Shown piece after piece: positions 1 to 8,091 of a DNA stretch of 64,000 nucleotides. The first letter of the stretch is position 1. Every line of letters starts with the position of its first letter. The notes beneath the pieces are model-generated. The model saw only the letters and a program-made list of their open reading frames with translations, ran no database searches and had not been told where the DNA came from. Made by a program: the position numbers and the translations under genes. Source of the DNA: DAOTWA01 sp963702935 (GTDB taxonomy: Bacteria > Chloroflexota > Anaerolineae > Anaerolineales > Anaerolineaceae); contig OY969772.1 in NCBI GenBank assembly GCA_963702935.1, forward strand, positions 3,906,001-3,970,000. The letters are read 5' to 3'.

Positions 1-1
1 C

Positions 2-553
2 CACGTGCTGATGGGCACCTCGCTTTTCGGCGTGTCCATGCCGAGCTTCTGGCTGGGGATCATGCTGATCCTGATCTTCGGGCTGTGGCTGCACTGGTTT
101 CCTCTCTCCGGACGGGGCGAAGGCCCCTTGTGGACGCGGCTCAATTCCCTGTTCCTGCCCTCCCTGACCCTGGCGCTGGCCATCATCGGGCTGAACTCGC
201 GCATCATGCGCTCCTCCATCCTGGACGTGCTCAAGAAGGATTATTTGCGCACTGCCCACAGCAAGGGGGTGCATCCCAGAGTGGTGATCGCCAGGCACGC
301 CTTGCCCAACGCGCTCATCCCCATCGTGACCCTGCTGGGAATGCAGTTCGCCAGCCTGCTGGGCGGCGCGGTCATCATCGAGATGATCTTCGCCTGGCCG
401 GGGGTGGGGCGGTTGGCCATCGACGCTGTCTTGCGGCGGGATTACCCGGTAATCATGGGCACGGTGCTGGTGTTCGCCCTGGTGTTCATGCTGGCCAACC
501 TGGTCGTCGATGTCCTTTACAGCTTTTTAGATCCACGCATCCGTTACGAGTAG
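2..553 (+). CDS. Dipeptide/oligopeptide ABC transporter permease, DppB type (5' truncated)
   Basis: Inner-membrane permease of a peptide-type (Opp/Dpp/nickel) ABC importer; only the last 183 codons are present because the window starts inside the gene. Visible are several hydrophobic membrane segments, the cytoplasmic EAA loop that docks the ATPase (around residues 80-105, with HSKGVHPRVV and RHALPNALIP), and the family C-terminal signature ending in FLDPRIRYE. The next gene begins 6 bp after the stop, so the two permeases are co-transcribed. The ATPase subunits are not in the window. Family assignment is secure; the substrate is unknown, and peptide uptake is inferred from the neighbouring peptidase. 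Confidence 0.9.
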   Translation, partial: HVLMGTSLFGVSMPSFWLGIMLILIFGLWLHWFPLSGRGEGPLWTRLNSLFLPSLTLALAIIGLNSRIMRSSILDVLKKDYLRTAHSKGVHPRVVIARHALPNALIPIVTLLGMQFASLLGGAVIIEMIFAWPGVGRLAIDAVLRRDYPVIMGTVLVFALVFMLANLVVDVLYSFLDPRIRYE

Positions 554-559
554 ATTCTC

Positions 560-1606
560 ATGGAATTAGAAGCGCAGAACGTTCCTACCCTCGAAGCACA
601 CGCGCCGGCCAGCCCCTGGCTGAGCAAATGGCGGCAGATCCGTCACAACCGGGCGGCCATGCTTGGCCTGGGGCTACTCGGCGCGTTGGCGCTGGTGGCG
701 ATCCTGGCGCCGTGGATCGCGCCCTACGATCCCATCAAGATGAACCTGAAGGGGCATTTGCAGCCTCCCAGCCTGACGCACCTGCTGGGCACGGACGAGC
801 TGGGCCGCGACGTGCTCAGCCGCCTGATCTATGGCAGCCGGGTATCGCTGACGGTGGGCTTCGTGGTCGAATCCATCGCCATCCTGATCGGGGTGGTGCT
901 GGGAGCCGTCTCGGGCTACTTCGGCGGCACGGTGGACATGATCATCATGCGCATCGTGGACGTGGTAGTGGCTTTTCCCTTCTTGATCCTGGCTATCGCG
1001 GTGGTTTCCATCCTGGGGCCGAGCCTGTTGAACATGATGCTGGTGCTGGCGGGCGTGGTGTGGGTGGATTACGCGCGCGTGGTGCGCGGGATGGTGCTGT
1101 CGGTCAAGGAGGAAGATTACGTGCTGGCCGCGCGCGTCATCGGGGTGCGGCAGGGCGCCATTATCTTCCGCCACGTGCTGCCCAACTGTCTGGGGGTGAT
1201 CATCGTGCAGGCCACTTTCGGGATTGCCAACGCCATCCTGGCGGCCTCCGGGCTGAGCTTCCTTGGAATGGGGGCGCAGCCGCCACAGGCCGAGTGGGGC
1301 TCCATGCTGAGCAACGCCAAGCCCTACCTGCGCACGCTGCCGGTCATGTCGATCGCGCCGGGAGTGGCGATCATGGTCACCGTGCTCGCCATCAATTTCG
1401 TCGGCGACGCCTTGCGAGACGCCTTCGATCCGAATATCCAGAGAGTTCTGATGCGCATAGGGAGGGGAAGGGAAGGTTATTCGAAAACTCATCGTCTATT
1501 CACGGGTGAACATCCTCGATCTTGCTCGTCCCCGGCGAGAATGTCCGGGAACCTGCGTTCAATCAACAGTCGCACCAACCAAAGCCAATGGAGAAGAACA
1601 TCATGA
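560..1606 (+). CDS. Dipeptide/oligopeptide ABC transporter permease, DppC type
   Basis: Second permease of the peptide importer. The N-terminal OppC-type segment (KWRQIRHNRAAMLGLGLL) is followed by a first membrane helix at about residues 36-56, the family stretch HLLGTDELGRDVLSRLIYG, and an EAA loop near residues 190-212. The conserved domain normally ends around INFVGDALRDAFDP. Here another ~55 residues rich in Arg and Ser follow, with no family resemblance, and run to a TGA that overlaps the ATG of the next gene (ATGA). A +1 shift near 1440 would instead stop translation at once (reading REF then stop), so the tail may come from an indel; the ATGA coupling argues the other way. Confidence 0.9.
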   Translation: MELEAQNVPTLEAHAPASPWLSKWRQIRHNRAAMLGLGLLGALALVAILAPWIAPYDPIKMNLKGHLQPPSLTHLLGTDELGRDVLSRLIYGSRVSLTVGFVVESIAILIGVVLGAVSGYFGGTVDMIIMRIVDVVVAFPFLILAIAVVSILGPSLLNMMLVLAGVVWVDYARVVRGMVLSVKEEDYVLAARVIGVRQGAIIFRHVLPNCLGVIIVQATFGIANAILAASGLSFLGMGAQPPQAEWGSMLSNAKPYLRTLPVMSIAPGVAIMVTVLAINFVGDALRDAFDPNIQRVLMRIGRGREGYSKTHRLFTGEHPRSCSSPARMSGNLRSINSRTNQSQWRRTS

Positions 1607-3297
1607 AACACAGAAGTATGACCATCCTCAGCCTGATCGCCAGCCTGGCGATCTTGCTGACCGCTTGCCAATCGGCGGCAACCCCAACACAAGCGCCGGC
1701 GGTCCAGCCCACGGCCGCCGAATCCGCTACCCCGGAGCCCACGGCGGCGCCCCTGCCGACGCCCACGATCCAACCCACCGAAGCCAACCTGGAGCCGCAA
1801 GACGGGGGGACGCTGGTGCTGCGCGAGTCGGGGGTCGTGCAGTTCGATCCGCCTTTGATCGCGGACGACCCTTCCTTCCACGTGGCCTCGCAAATCTACA
1901 GCTTCCTGTTCCGGGTGGTGGACAACCAGGCCATCCCGGACCTGGCGACTTCCTGGGATTACCAGGATGAGGGCAAGACGGTCGTGTTCCACCTGCGCGA
2001 GGGCATGACTTTCCAGGACGACAATCCGGTGTTCCCGAAGGGGCAGGGCCGCGAGGTGGTGGCGGACGACGTGGTGTATTCGATCAACCGCATGATCAAC
2101 CTGGAAGGCACGCAGGTAGCCGCCGACCTGGCCACCACTTTCAACTCGGTGGAGGCGGTGGATGCCCATACGGTCAAGCTGCACCTCAAGACTCCGGATG
2201 CCCTGCTGTTCACCGCCGGGCGTGGCCTCAGCAGCACGGGAATCGTGCCCAAGGAGGCCGTGGAGCAATTGGGCGATCAATGGGGATCCAACCCCATCGG
2301 CTCCGGGCCGTTCAAGTTCGTGTCGTACAAGCCGGACAACTCGGTGACGCTGGTGCGCAATGAGAATTACTACATCCGGCCGCACCTGGATGGGATCGTC
2401 TTCAAGATCATCCCGGACGACGATACGGCGACCATGTCGCTCGAAGCCGGGGAAGTCCAGCAGCTCTGGAATTTGTCGGCCACACAGTTCGCGCAGTTCC
2501 AGGATAACCCGGATTTCGTGCTGGTGCCGGAACCCAACCCCAATCCGTATAACTTGCAGCTCGTCTTGAGCAACCCGCTCTTCGCCGATAAGAACGTGCG
2601 CGAGGCGATTGCCCACGCCATCGACGGGCGCGGAATCATGCAGGCAGTCTACGGCGGCCTGGCCGTCGGCGGCTGCGGTACGGCCGGGCAGGGTGTCCCC
2701 GGATATGATCCCGATCTGTGCGACAAGTATTTCAAGTACGACCTGGCGCTGAGCGAGCAGCTCTTGACCGATGCGGGCTGGGCGAAGAATGCCAGCGGCA
2801 CCTGGGAGAAGGGCGGCGCCCCCCTGTCCTTCGAGATCGAAGCCTGGAATCTGGATCCCATGCCTAAGGTGATGACGGCCGTGGTCACCCAACTGCAAGA
2901 GGCGGGCATGGACGTGAAGCTGAACACAGTGGAGTTCGGAACCTGGATCGCCGATTACACGGGCGGCAAGACGACGGACGCAGTAGCGTGGATGGGCTTC
3001 GCCGGCGACGGCGGCCTGAATACTTACTGGGGAGCAACGGGAATGAGCGCGGCAGGCGGATTCCACAACGAGGACGTGTACGCGTTGCTGGATCAGGCCA
3101 ACACGCAGGTCGACCCAGAGGAACGTGACGCGACCTTGAAACAGGCCACGGATCTAATCTTCCAGGATTATCCCGACGTGCCGCTGGGCTTCTTCCAGGC
3201 ATACGATGTATTCTCGGCCAAGGTGCACGATTTCAAGGCGCTGAACTGGTTCGAGAACATCACCACGGAAGCCAATAACGTCTGGATCGAGCAGTAA
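1603..3297 (+). CDS. Peptide ABC transporter substrate-binding lipoprotein (SBP family 5)
   Basis: Extracellular solute-binding lipoprotein for the importer encoded just upstream, 564 residues. The ATG at 1603 is chosen because GGAGAAG lies about 10 bp upstream and because it starts a clean lipoprotein signal: basic MKHR, a hydrophobic core, and lipobox LLTAC with Cys22. A longer in-frame start at 1522 would bury the signal. Residues 23-65 are a Thr/Pro/Ala/Glu linker, followed by a family 5 (Opp/Dpp) fold with the motifs DVVYSINRM and GSGPFKFVSYKPDNSVTLVRNENYY. The ligand is not predictable from sequence; peptides or other polyamides are plausible given the S9 peptidase downstream. Confidence 0.9.
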   Translation: MKHRSMTILSLIASLAILLTACQSAATPTQAPAVQPTAAESATPEPTAAPLPTPTIQPTEANLEPQDGGTLVLRESGVVQFDPPLIADDPSFHVASQIYSFLFRVVDNQAIPDLATSWDYQDEGKTVVFHLREGMTFQDDNPVFPKGQGREVVADDVVYSINRMINLEGTQVAADLATTFNSVEAVDAHTVKLHLKTPDALLFTAGRGLSSTGIVPKEAVEQLGDQWGSNPIGSGPFKFVSYKPDNSVTLVRNENYYIRPHLDGIVFKIIPDDDTATMSLEAGEVQQLWNLSATQFAQFQDNPDFVLVPEPNPNPYNLQLVLSNPLFADKNVREAIAHAIDGRGIMQAVYGGLAVGGCGTAGQGVPGYDPDLCDKYFKYDLALSEQLLTDAGWAKNASGTWEKGGAPLSFEIEAWNLDPMPKVMTAVVTQLQEAGMDVKLNTVEFGTWIADYTGGKTTDAVAWMGFAGDGGLNTYWGATGMSAAGGFHNEDVYALLDQANTQVDPEERDATLKQATDLIFQDYPDVPLGFFQAYDVFSAKVHDFKALNWFENITTEANNVWIEQ

Positions 3298-3529
3298 GCT
3301 CGCGGGCGGTATTTCGTAGGAGGATGTCCAAAAAGGGCACGGGGTTGGCGATCCGCAGGGCGCAGCCCCGTGCCCTCCCTCATCCCAGGGGTATACCTAA
3401 TCCCAGTGCGTACTCCCTCGCTCCGGTGCGCGCACCCTCATCCCCGCGCGCATACCCTCATCCCCGGCCCTTCTCCCAGGGGGAGAAGGGAGATGGTGGA
3501 ACTTTTTTCAGGAGATCATCTGATGAATA
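3298..3529. repeat. Intergenic stretch with two hairpins and CCCTCATCCC direct repeats
   Basis: This 232 bp gap holds no convincing gene. It contains an inverted repeat GGGCACGGGG (3335-3344) / CCCCGTGCCC (3366-3375), then three spaced copies of the core CCTCATCCC (about 3378, 3436 and 3454), then a second perfect hairpin, CCCTTCTCCC (3468-3477) / GGGAGAAGGG (3481-3490) with a 3-nt loop. Neither hairpin is followed directly by a T-run, so they are not classical intrinsic terminators, though one may end the transporter transcript. The composition resembles interspersed extragenic repeats; other genomic copies cannot be checked here. Confidence 0.5.
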
Positions 3530-5503
3530 ATGCTAAAGAGCCTTTACGCCCGGTCAGTCCCGAGGGACCTGTTCCGTTTCAAATTCTTGCAGGACGCCAG
3601 GCTGTCCCCGGACGGGAAGCGGGTGGTATACGCCGTCTCGCACACGGAGAAGACCGGCGCAGGGGGCGAGGCAGACGTCTCTGCGCTGTACCTGCTCTCT
3701 CTGGAAGATGGCGAAACACGCCAGTTGACCTGGGGTGAGGCGGTGGACGCTTCCCCGGCCTGGTCGCCAGATGGGAGAACGATCGCTTTTCTATCCACGC
3801 GCACGGGCAAACCCCAGCTCTACACCCTGCGGGTGGACGGGGGCGAGGCCAGGGCGCTGACCCACCTGGGGCAGGGCGTGGGCGGAGGGCCGGCCTGGTC
3901 GCCAGACGGCCGCAGCATCGCGTTCACGGCCGGCCCGCAAGAGCTCGTCGATTATAGCAAGCCTTACCGGGTCACCCGGCACATCTACCGCTTCAATGGT
4001 ATCGGCCCCCTGGAGAACGCCCTCCAGGACCTGTACGTGCTGTCTCTGGATGGGGGCGAGCCGCGGCGGCTGGTGCACAACGGGTGTATGATCGGCTCTC
4101 CGGCCTGGTCGCCGGACGGGAAGGAGCTCCTGTACACGGTCAGCATGTTCCCGGATTCCTTCCGGCTCTTCCCGAGTCTGCGCATAGCCACGCTAGAGGG
4201 CAGCGAGCGCTCGCTGGTGGAGGAGTGGGGCTATGCGACCAGCGCCGCCTGGACGCCGGACGGCGAGCGCGTGGCGTTCATGGGCAACCCCCTGGGTCTG
4301 CCCATCGGCTCGAAAGACAACCTGTGGGTGATCGCGCGCCAGGGAGGCCAGCCGGTGTGCCGTACGGCCGGGCTGAAGGCCCACCTGGGAGGCGCCCTGG
4401 AAGGGGATATGCCCTTGATGTCGATCGAGATGCCCAGGGTCATCCTGGGGAAAAGGCCGTGGGCCTTCGTGCAGGTGCAACAGGGGGGCATCCAGGGCGT
4501 GTACCGGGTGGCGCTGGACGGCGCCGAGGATTGGTCTCCGGTGGCGGCGGGAGAGCGCGCCTGCTTTCCACTGGATACGCAGGGAGACGGCCTGCTCTTC
4601 GCGGCCAGCCAGACGAACGATCCGCTCGACCTGTATTACACGGCGGCGGATGGCTCGAACGAGCGCCGGCTGACGCACCTGAACGCGGACCTGCTGGCGG
4701 AGCTGGCGCTCCCGGAGGTGGAACCCCTGGCTTTCACAGCCGCAGATGGCGTTCCGCTGGAGGGCTGGTACATGCAGCCGGTGGGCGGCCAGGCGCCTTA
4801 TCCCACCATCCTGTACATCCACGGCGGGCCGCACGAGGCTTTCGGGCACATCTTCTGCTCCAATTTCCACCTGCTGGCCGGGGCGGGCTTCGGGGTGTTG
4901 TACGTCAACCAGCGCGGCTCCACCGGCTACGGAGACGCATTCGCGACCCAGATCATCGGCGATTGGGGCCACCTGGATTACCTGGATTTGATGGCAGGGG
5001 TGGATTACGCCATCGCGCGGGGCCTGGCCGACGCGGAGCGGCTGGGGGTGTGCGGCCTATCCGGGGGCGGCAACCTGTCCTGCTGGATCGTGGGACAGAC
5101 ACAGCGTTTCAAAGCGGCCGTGCCGGAGAACCCCGTCACCAATTTCGTCAGCCTGTACGGGGTGAGCGACATCAGCCCGTGGTTCGTGCCGGAGGAATTG
5201 GGCGGAATGCCCCACGAGATCCCGGAGGTATACCGGCGCTGCTCGCCCATCACCTACGCCCACCGCTGCCAGACTCCCACGCTGCTCATTCAAGGCGAGG
5301 CGGATTACCGCTGTCCGGCCGAGCAGTCCGAGCAGTTTTACACCGCACTCAAGGCGAGCGGCTGCACGGTGGAGATGCTGCGCCTGCCCAACAGCGCGCA
5401 CCTGGGCTCGGTCAACGGAGAGCCGCTCATCCGCCGTGCGCAGAACGAAGCCTTGCTGGATTGGATGCAGCGCTACGTTCTGGGCCAGGAGCCGGGAGAG
5501 TAG
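3530..5503 (+). CDS. S9 family serine peptidase (acylaminoacyl-peptidase/prolyl oligopeptidase type)
   Basis: Cytoplasmic oligopeptidase of 657 residues that probably trims imported peptides. The N-terminal ~390 residues form a beta-propeller built from PD40/WD40-like repeats (repeated AWSPDGK/R...F motifs). The C-terminal alpha/beta hydrolase contains GGPHEAFG, the nucleophile elbow GLSGGGN with Ser511, the acid GEADYRC with Asp592 and the base NSAHLGS with His624, so the triad is complete. An in-frame TGA at 3524 and the lack of other starts fix the ATG at 3530; AGGAG lies at 3510-3514, a rather long 15 nt away. The gene is convergent with the next one, 27 bp between stops. Confidence 0.93.
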   Translation: MLKSLYARSVPRDLFRFKFLQDARLSPDGKRVVYAVSHTEKTGAGGEADVSALYLLSLEDGETRQLTWGEAVDASPAWSPDGRTIAFLSTRTGKPQLYTLRVDGGEARALTHLGQGVGGGPAWSPDGRSIAFTAGPQELVDYSKPYRVTRHIYRFNGIGPLENALQDLYVLSLDGGEPRRLVHNGCMIGSPAWSPDGKELLYTVSMFPDSFRLFPSLRIATLEGSERSLVEEWGYATSAAWTPDGERVAFMGNPLGLPIGSKDNLWVIARQGGQPVCRTAGLKAHLGGALEGDMPLMSIEMPRVILGKRPWAFVQVQQGGIQGVYRVALDGAEDWSPVAAGERACFPLDTQGDGLLFAASQTNDPLDLYYTAADGSNERRLTHLNADLLAELALPEVEPLAFTAADGVPLEGWYMQPVGGQAPYPTILYIHGGPHEAFGHIFCSNFHLLAGAGFGVLYVNQRGSTGYGDAFATQIIGDWGHLDYLDLMAGVDYAIARGLADAERLGVCGLSGGGNLSCWIVGQTQRFKAAVPENPVTNFVSLYGVSDISPWFVPEELGGMPHEIPEVYRRCSPITYAHRCQTPTLLIQGEADYRCPAEQSEQFYTALKASGCTVEMLRLPNSAHLGSVNGEPLIRRAQNEALLDWMQRYVLGQEPGE

Positions 5504-5530
5504 CGCCGGCCGCCGGCCAGGTGGCGAAGC

Positions 5531-6370
5531 TCACAAGCTCAGGCGCTTGCCGGCGCGCAACACGTGATGCGCCTGCCCGATGGCCTGGGCCGAGGCGACA
5601 AAGCCCTCCGGCGAGGCCGTGTTGAAGGCGAACATTTCGTAGTGGCAGGGGACGACCAGGCCGGCGTGGATGTCTTTGCCCAGGCGGGCCGCTTCTTCGC
5701 CGGTGAAGTTGCCCGGCACGCCGCGCGCCGGATCGCGCCCATTGATGGGCAGAAAGGCGACGTCGATCGACCAGCGGCGCAGACGCTCGACCAGGCCGGG
5801 GTAGGGGATGGCGTCCCCGCTGTGGTAGAGCGTCCAGGAACCGACCCGGATGATGTAGCCGATGCAGGGGTAGTCGCCGTTCTCGTCCTGATCGAGAGCC
5901 TCGTGGGCGGAAGGGATGGCCTGGAAGGAGAAGGAGCCAACCGTCAGTGGATCGGCATCCACGCGGATGCCGGTCAGGCGATCCGGGGTGGTTTGGAGAC
6001 GGGCGGCGGCAAAGGCCAGGTTGGCGCGCGGCACGATCACCGTCAGGGCGGGGTTGGCGCTCAGCAGGGGGATGAGGGTCTCGCCGTCCAGGTGGTCGGT
6101 GTGATTGTGCGTGGAGGCGGCCACGTCGATGAAATCCAGGCGTTCGGGCGCCACCACCCGCGCGGTCAGGCGCACGTGGGGCTTGTCCGTGCCGGCGTAC
6201 TTCTTGGTGAGCGCATCGGAAAGGTAAGGGTCGATGAGCAGGTGGCGGGAGCGCCATTGAACCAGAAAGCCGCTCTGCCCCAGCCACCACAGGTGCAGCT
6301 CCTCGGGCCGGGCGGCGGCCCGGCGGACGTCCTCCAGAAAAGCGTCGTCCTGCAAAAAGGGTTCGATCAT
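5531..6370 (-). CDS. UlaG-like metallo-beta-lactamase fold hydrolase
   Basis: Predicted Zn/Mn-dependent hydrolase of 279 residues, nearest in style to L-ascorbate-6-phosphate lactonase UlaG. The metal motif HNHTDH (His88, His90, Asp92, His93) is intact. Further family landmarks are IPSAHE, YHSGDAIPYPGL and LPINGRDPARGVPGNF. The start is the ATG whose last bases overlap the stop of the upstream MetE-like gene (ATGA), so the two are translationally coupled, and it closes the URO-D/corrinoid/MetE operon. A lactonase or phosphodiester substrate is possible; nothing in the sequence identifies it. Confidence 0.85.
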   Translation of the reverse strand: MIEPFLQDDAFLEDVRRAAARPEELHLWWLGQSGFLVQWRSRHLLIDPYLSDALTKKYAGTDKPHVRLTARVVAPERLDFIDVAASTHNHTDHLDGETLIPLLSANPALTVIVPRANLAFAAARLQTTPDRLTGIRVDADPLTVGSFSFQAIPSAHEALDQDENGDYPCIGYIIRVGSWTLYHSGDAIPYPGLVERLRRWSIDVAFLPINGRDPARGVPGNFTGEEAARLGKDIHAGLVVPCHYEMFAFNTASPEGFVASAQAIGQAHHVLRAGKRLSL

Positions 6371-7404
6371 GCCAGGCCAAGCTCCTCTCGCACCTGCTTC
6401 ACGCCGGCCACCATATTGTTGAGCTTCTGGCGCGCCGCCCAGCGGGCGGTCTGGCTCAGCCCACAATCGGGCGCCAGGGAAAGGCGCTCGGCGGGAGCGT
6501 ATTTCAGGCACAGGCGCACGCGGTCGGCGATGTCCCCAGGGGTCTCGACGTAGTAACTCTTCACGTCCACGATGCCAACGGCCACGTGTTTGGCCTCGGC
6601 GACGGGAGCGATCAGCTCGATCTCGGAGAACTCGCGGCTGGCCATTTCGAGGTGGGTTTCGTCCACGTGCATTTCGAGGAAGTCTGGGAACATGGGCGCG
6701 TACTGGCGCGGGCCGACCGCGTGACCCTTGTAGTTGCCAAAGCACAGGTGCGTGGAGAGGCGGCACTGGCCCACCACCGGAGCCACGGTGCGGTTGAAGA
6801 TATCCACGAAGCGGCGCGTGTCTTCTTTGTAGGCGTAACAGCTCATGGAAGGCTCGTCCACGGTGATCTCGCGGCAGCCGGCTGCTACCAGGCTGCGCAG
6901 CTCGGCGCTGACGATGGGGATGAGGGCTTCGGTGATGGCGTAACGATCCGGGTAGCGCTGGTTGGGAACCAGACGCCCACTGAGGGTGTATGGTCCCGGC
7001 ACGCTGGCTTTGAGCGTCGGACCAGGCGGGGCCAGGCGGACGAGGCGTTGGTACTCGTCCACCACGCCCAGCCCACGCGGGGCGGCGATCTCATCTACGA
7101 TGGTATTCTTGGCGCGCTGGTCGTGGGCCGGCGCGCCAAAGACGCGCACGGGGCGCTCGGGGGGATGGATGCCTTGCAAATACCCATAAAAAGACAGGTT
7201 GAAATCCAGGCGAGATTGTTCGCCATCGGTGATGACGTCCAGGCCGGCCTGAACCTGATCATGGATGGCGGCGATGACGGCGTCTTCCTGTAACTCGGCG
7301 ACCTCCGCCGTGCCGAACTCGTCCAGATGCTGGCTGGCAAATTCCAGCCAGGAGGGAAACGGATAGCTGCCAATTACCGTGGTGCGTAGAGGTCGTTCTT
7401 GCAT
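6367..7404 (-). CDS. Stand-alone MetE C-terminal barrel (core-MetE-like methyltransferase)
   Basis: 345-residue TIM-barrel methyltransferase equivalent to the catalytic C-terminal half of cobalamin-independent methionine synthase; the N-terminal folate-binding half is absent. The zinc and thiol-activating site is present as STHLCFG (His219, Cys221), a Glu in FLEMHVDE (about Glu244) and PDCGLS (Cys314). The start at 7404 is supported by GGAGGA five nucleotides upstream; an in-frame ATG at 7416 would place that SD inside the gene. Stand-alone 'core-MetE' proteins of archaea and some Chloroflexota are known to take methyl groups from methylcorrinoids rather than methyl-folate. The adjacent corrinoid protein gene fits this, but methionine formation here is inference. 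Confidence 0.87.
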   Translation of the reverse strand: MQERPLRTTVIGSYPFPSWLEFASQHLDEFGTAEVAELQEDAVIAAIHDQVQAGLDVITDGEQSRLDFNLSFYGYLQGIHPPERPVRVFGAPAHDQRAKNTIVDEIAAPRGLGVVDEYQRLVRLAPPGPTLKASVPGPYTLSGRLVPNQRYPDRYAITEALIPIVSAELRSLVAAGCREITVDEPSMSCYAYKEDTRRFVDIFNRTVAPVVGQCRLSTHLCFGNYKGHAVGPRQYAPMFPDFLEMHVDETHLEMASREFSEIELIAPVAEAKHVAVGIVDVKSYYVETPGDIADRVRLCLKYAPAERLSLAPDCGLSQTARWAARQKLNNMVAGVKQVREELGLA

Positions 7405-7435
7405 GAGGTCCTCCATTTTTTTTGATGCATACCGG

Positions 7436-8071
7436 CTAAGCCACCAGGGACTTTGCCAGGGTAACTGCGCGGCTGGCGTCCTGAGCGTAGCCATCCGCGC
7501 CGATTTGGGCCGCGTACGCGTCCGTGATCGGCGCGCCGCCCACGATCACTTTCACTTTCTCGCGCAGGCCGGCCTTTTCCAAGGCATCGATCACGGCTTT
7601 CATGTTGACCATGGTAGTGGTCAAGAGCGCGGACATGGCGAGGATATCCGGCGCTTCTTCCCGGACGGCATCGACCATTTTCCCAACGGGCACGTTGATC
7701 CCCAGGTCCTTGATCTCGAAACCGGCCCCCTCGAGCATCATGGCCACCAGATTCTTGCCGATGTCGTGCAAGTCGCCCTCGACGGTGCCAATGAGCACCT
7801 TGCCGGTGGTTTTCACGTCGGCCTGCTTCAAGGCCGGCTTGAGCAATGCCAGGCCGGCCTGCATGGCGCGCGCCGCGATGAGCATTTCAGGCACGAAATA
7901 CTCGCCCTCCTCGAATAGCCTGCCTACCTCTTGCATGGCAGCGATCATGCCCTGGTTCAGCACGAGCGCCGGGTCGAGGCCCTGCTCCAAGGCGGCCTGC
8001 ACCGTCGCCACGGTCTCGTCGAGATCGCCGTTCAAGATGTGCGCGTGAAGCTGTTTGATGATGTCGTCCAT
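7436..8071 (-). CDS. Corrinoid (B12-binding) methyltransferase protein, MtbC/MtaC type
   Basis: Small two-domain corrinoid carrier of 211 residues that shuttles methyl groups between a methyltransferase pair. The N-terminal helical cap domain (residues 1-85) is followed by a Rossmann-type B12 domain with the lower-ligand motif GDLHDIGKN (Asp100, His102, Gly105), the SALLTTTM segment and GGAPITD. The chosen ATG at 8071 has GAGG 6 nt upstream; an in-frame ATG at 8095 overlaps the preceding stop as ATGA and cannot be excluded. It lies between a URO-D-type methyltransferase and a MetE-like barrel, which together would supply both transfer steps. Confidence 0.92.
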   Translation of the reverse strand: MDDIIKQLHAHILNGDLDETVATVQAALEQGLDPALVLNQGMIAAMQEVGRLFEEGEYFVPEMLIAARAMQAGLALLKPALKQADVKTTGKVLIGTVEGDLHDIGKNLVAMMLEGAGFEIKDLGINVPVGKMVDAVREEAPDILAMSALLTTTMVNMKAVIDALEKAGLREKVKVIVGGAPITDAYAAQIGADGYAQDASRAVTLAKSLVA

Positions 8072-8091
8072 TTTTTCCTCTTTTCTCAGGC

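Noticed and set aside
1489..3066. 525-codon open frame antisense to the peptide-binding lipoprotein gene
   Set aside because: Shadow of a GC-rich coding gene: His/Arg-rich, low-complexity translation, no SD and no family resemblance, while the sense frame is a clear SBP family 5 protein.
3468..3490. Hairpin considered as an intrinsic terminator
   Set aside because: Perfect stem but the nearest T-run is 12 bp further on, beyond the usual position; kept only as a repeat.
3370..3738. Short + strand frame across the repeat-rich gap and the start of the S9 gene
   Set aside because: Made of translated CCCTCATCCC repeats and then out of frame with the peptidase.
4084..5625. 513-codon frame on the same strand inside the S9 peptidase gene
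   Set aside because: Arg/Gly/Pro-rich translation typical of a +1 shadow; the S9 frame has the full catalytic triad.
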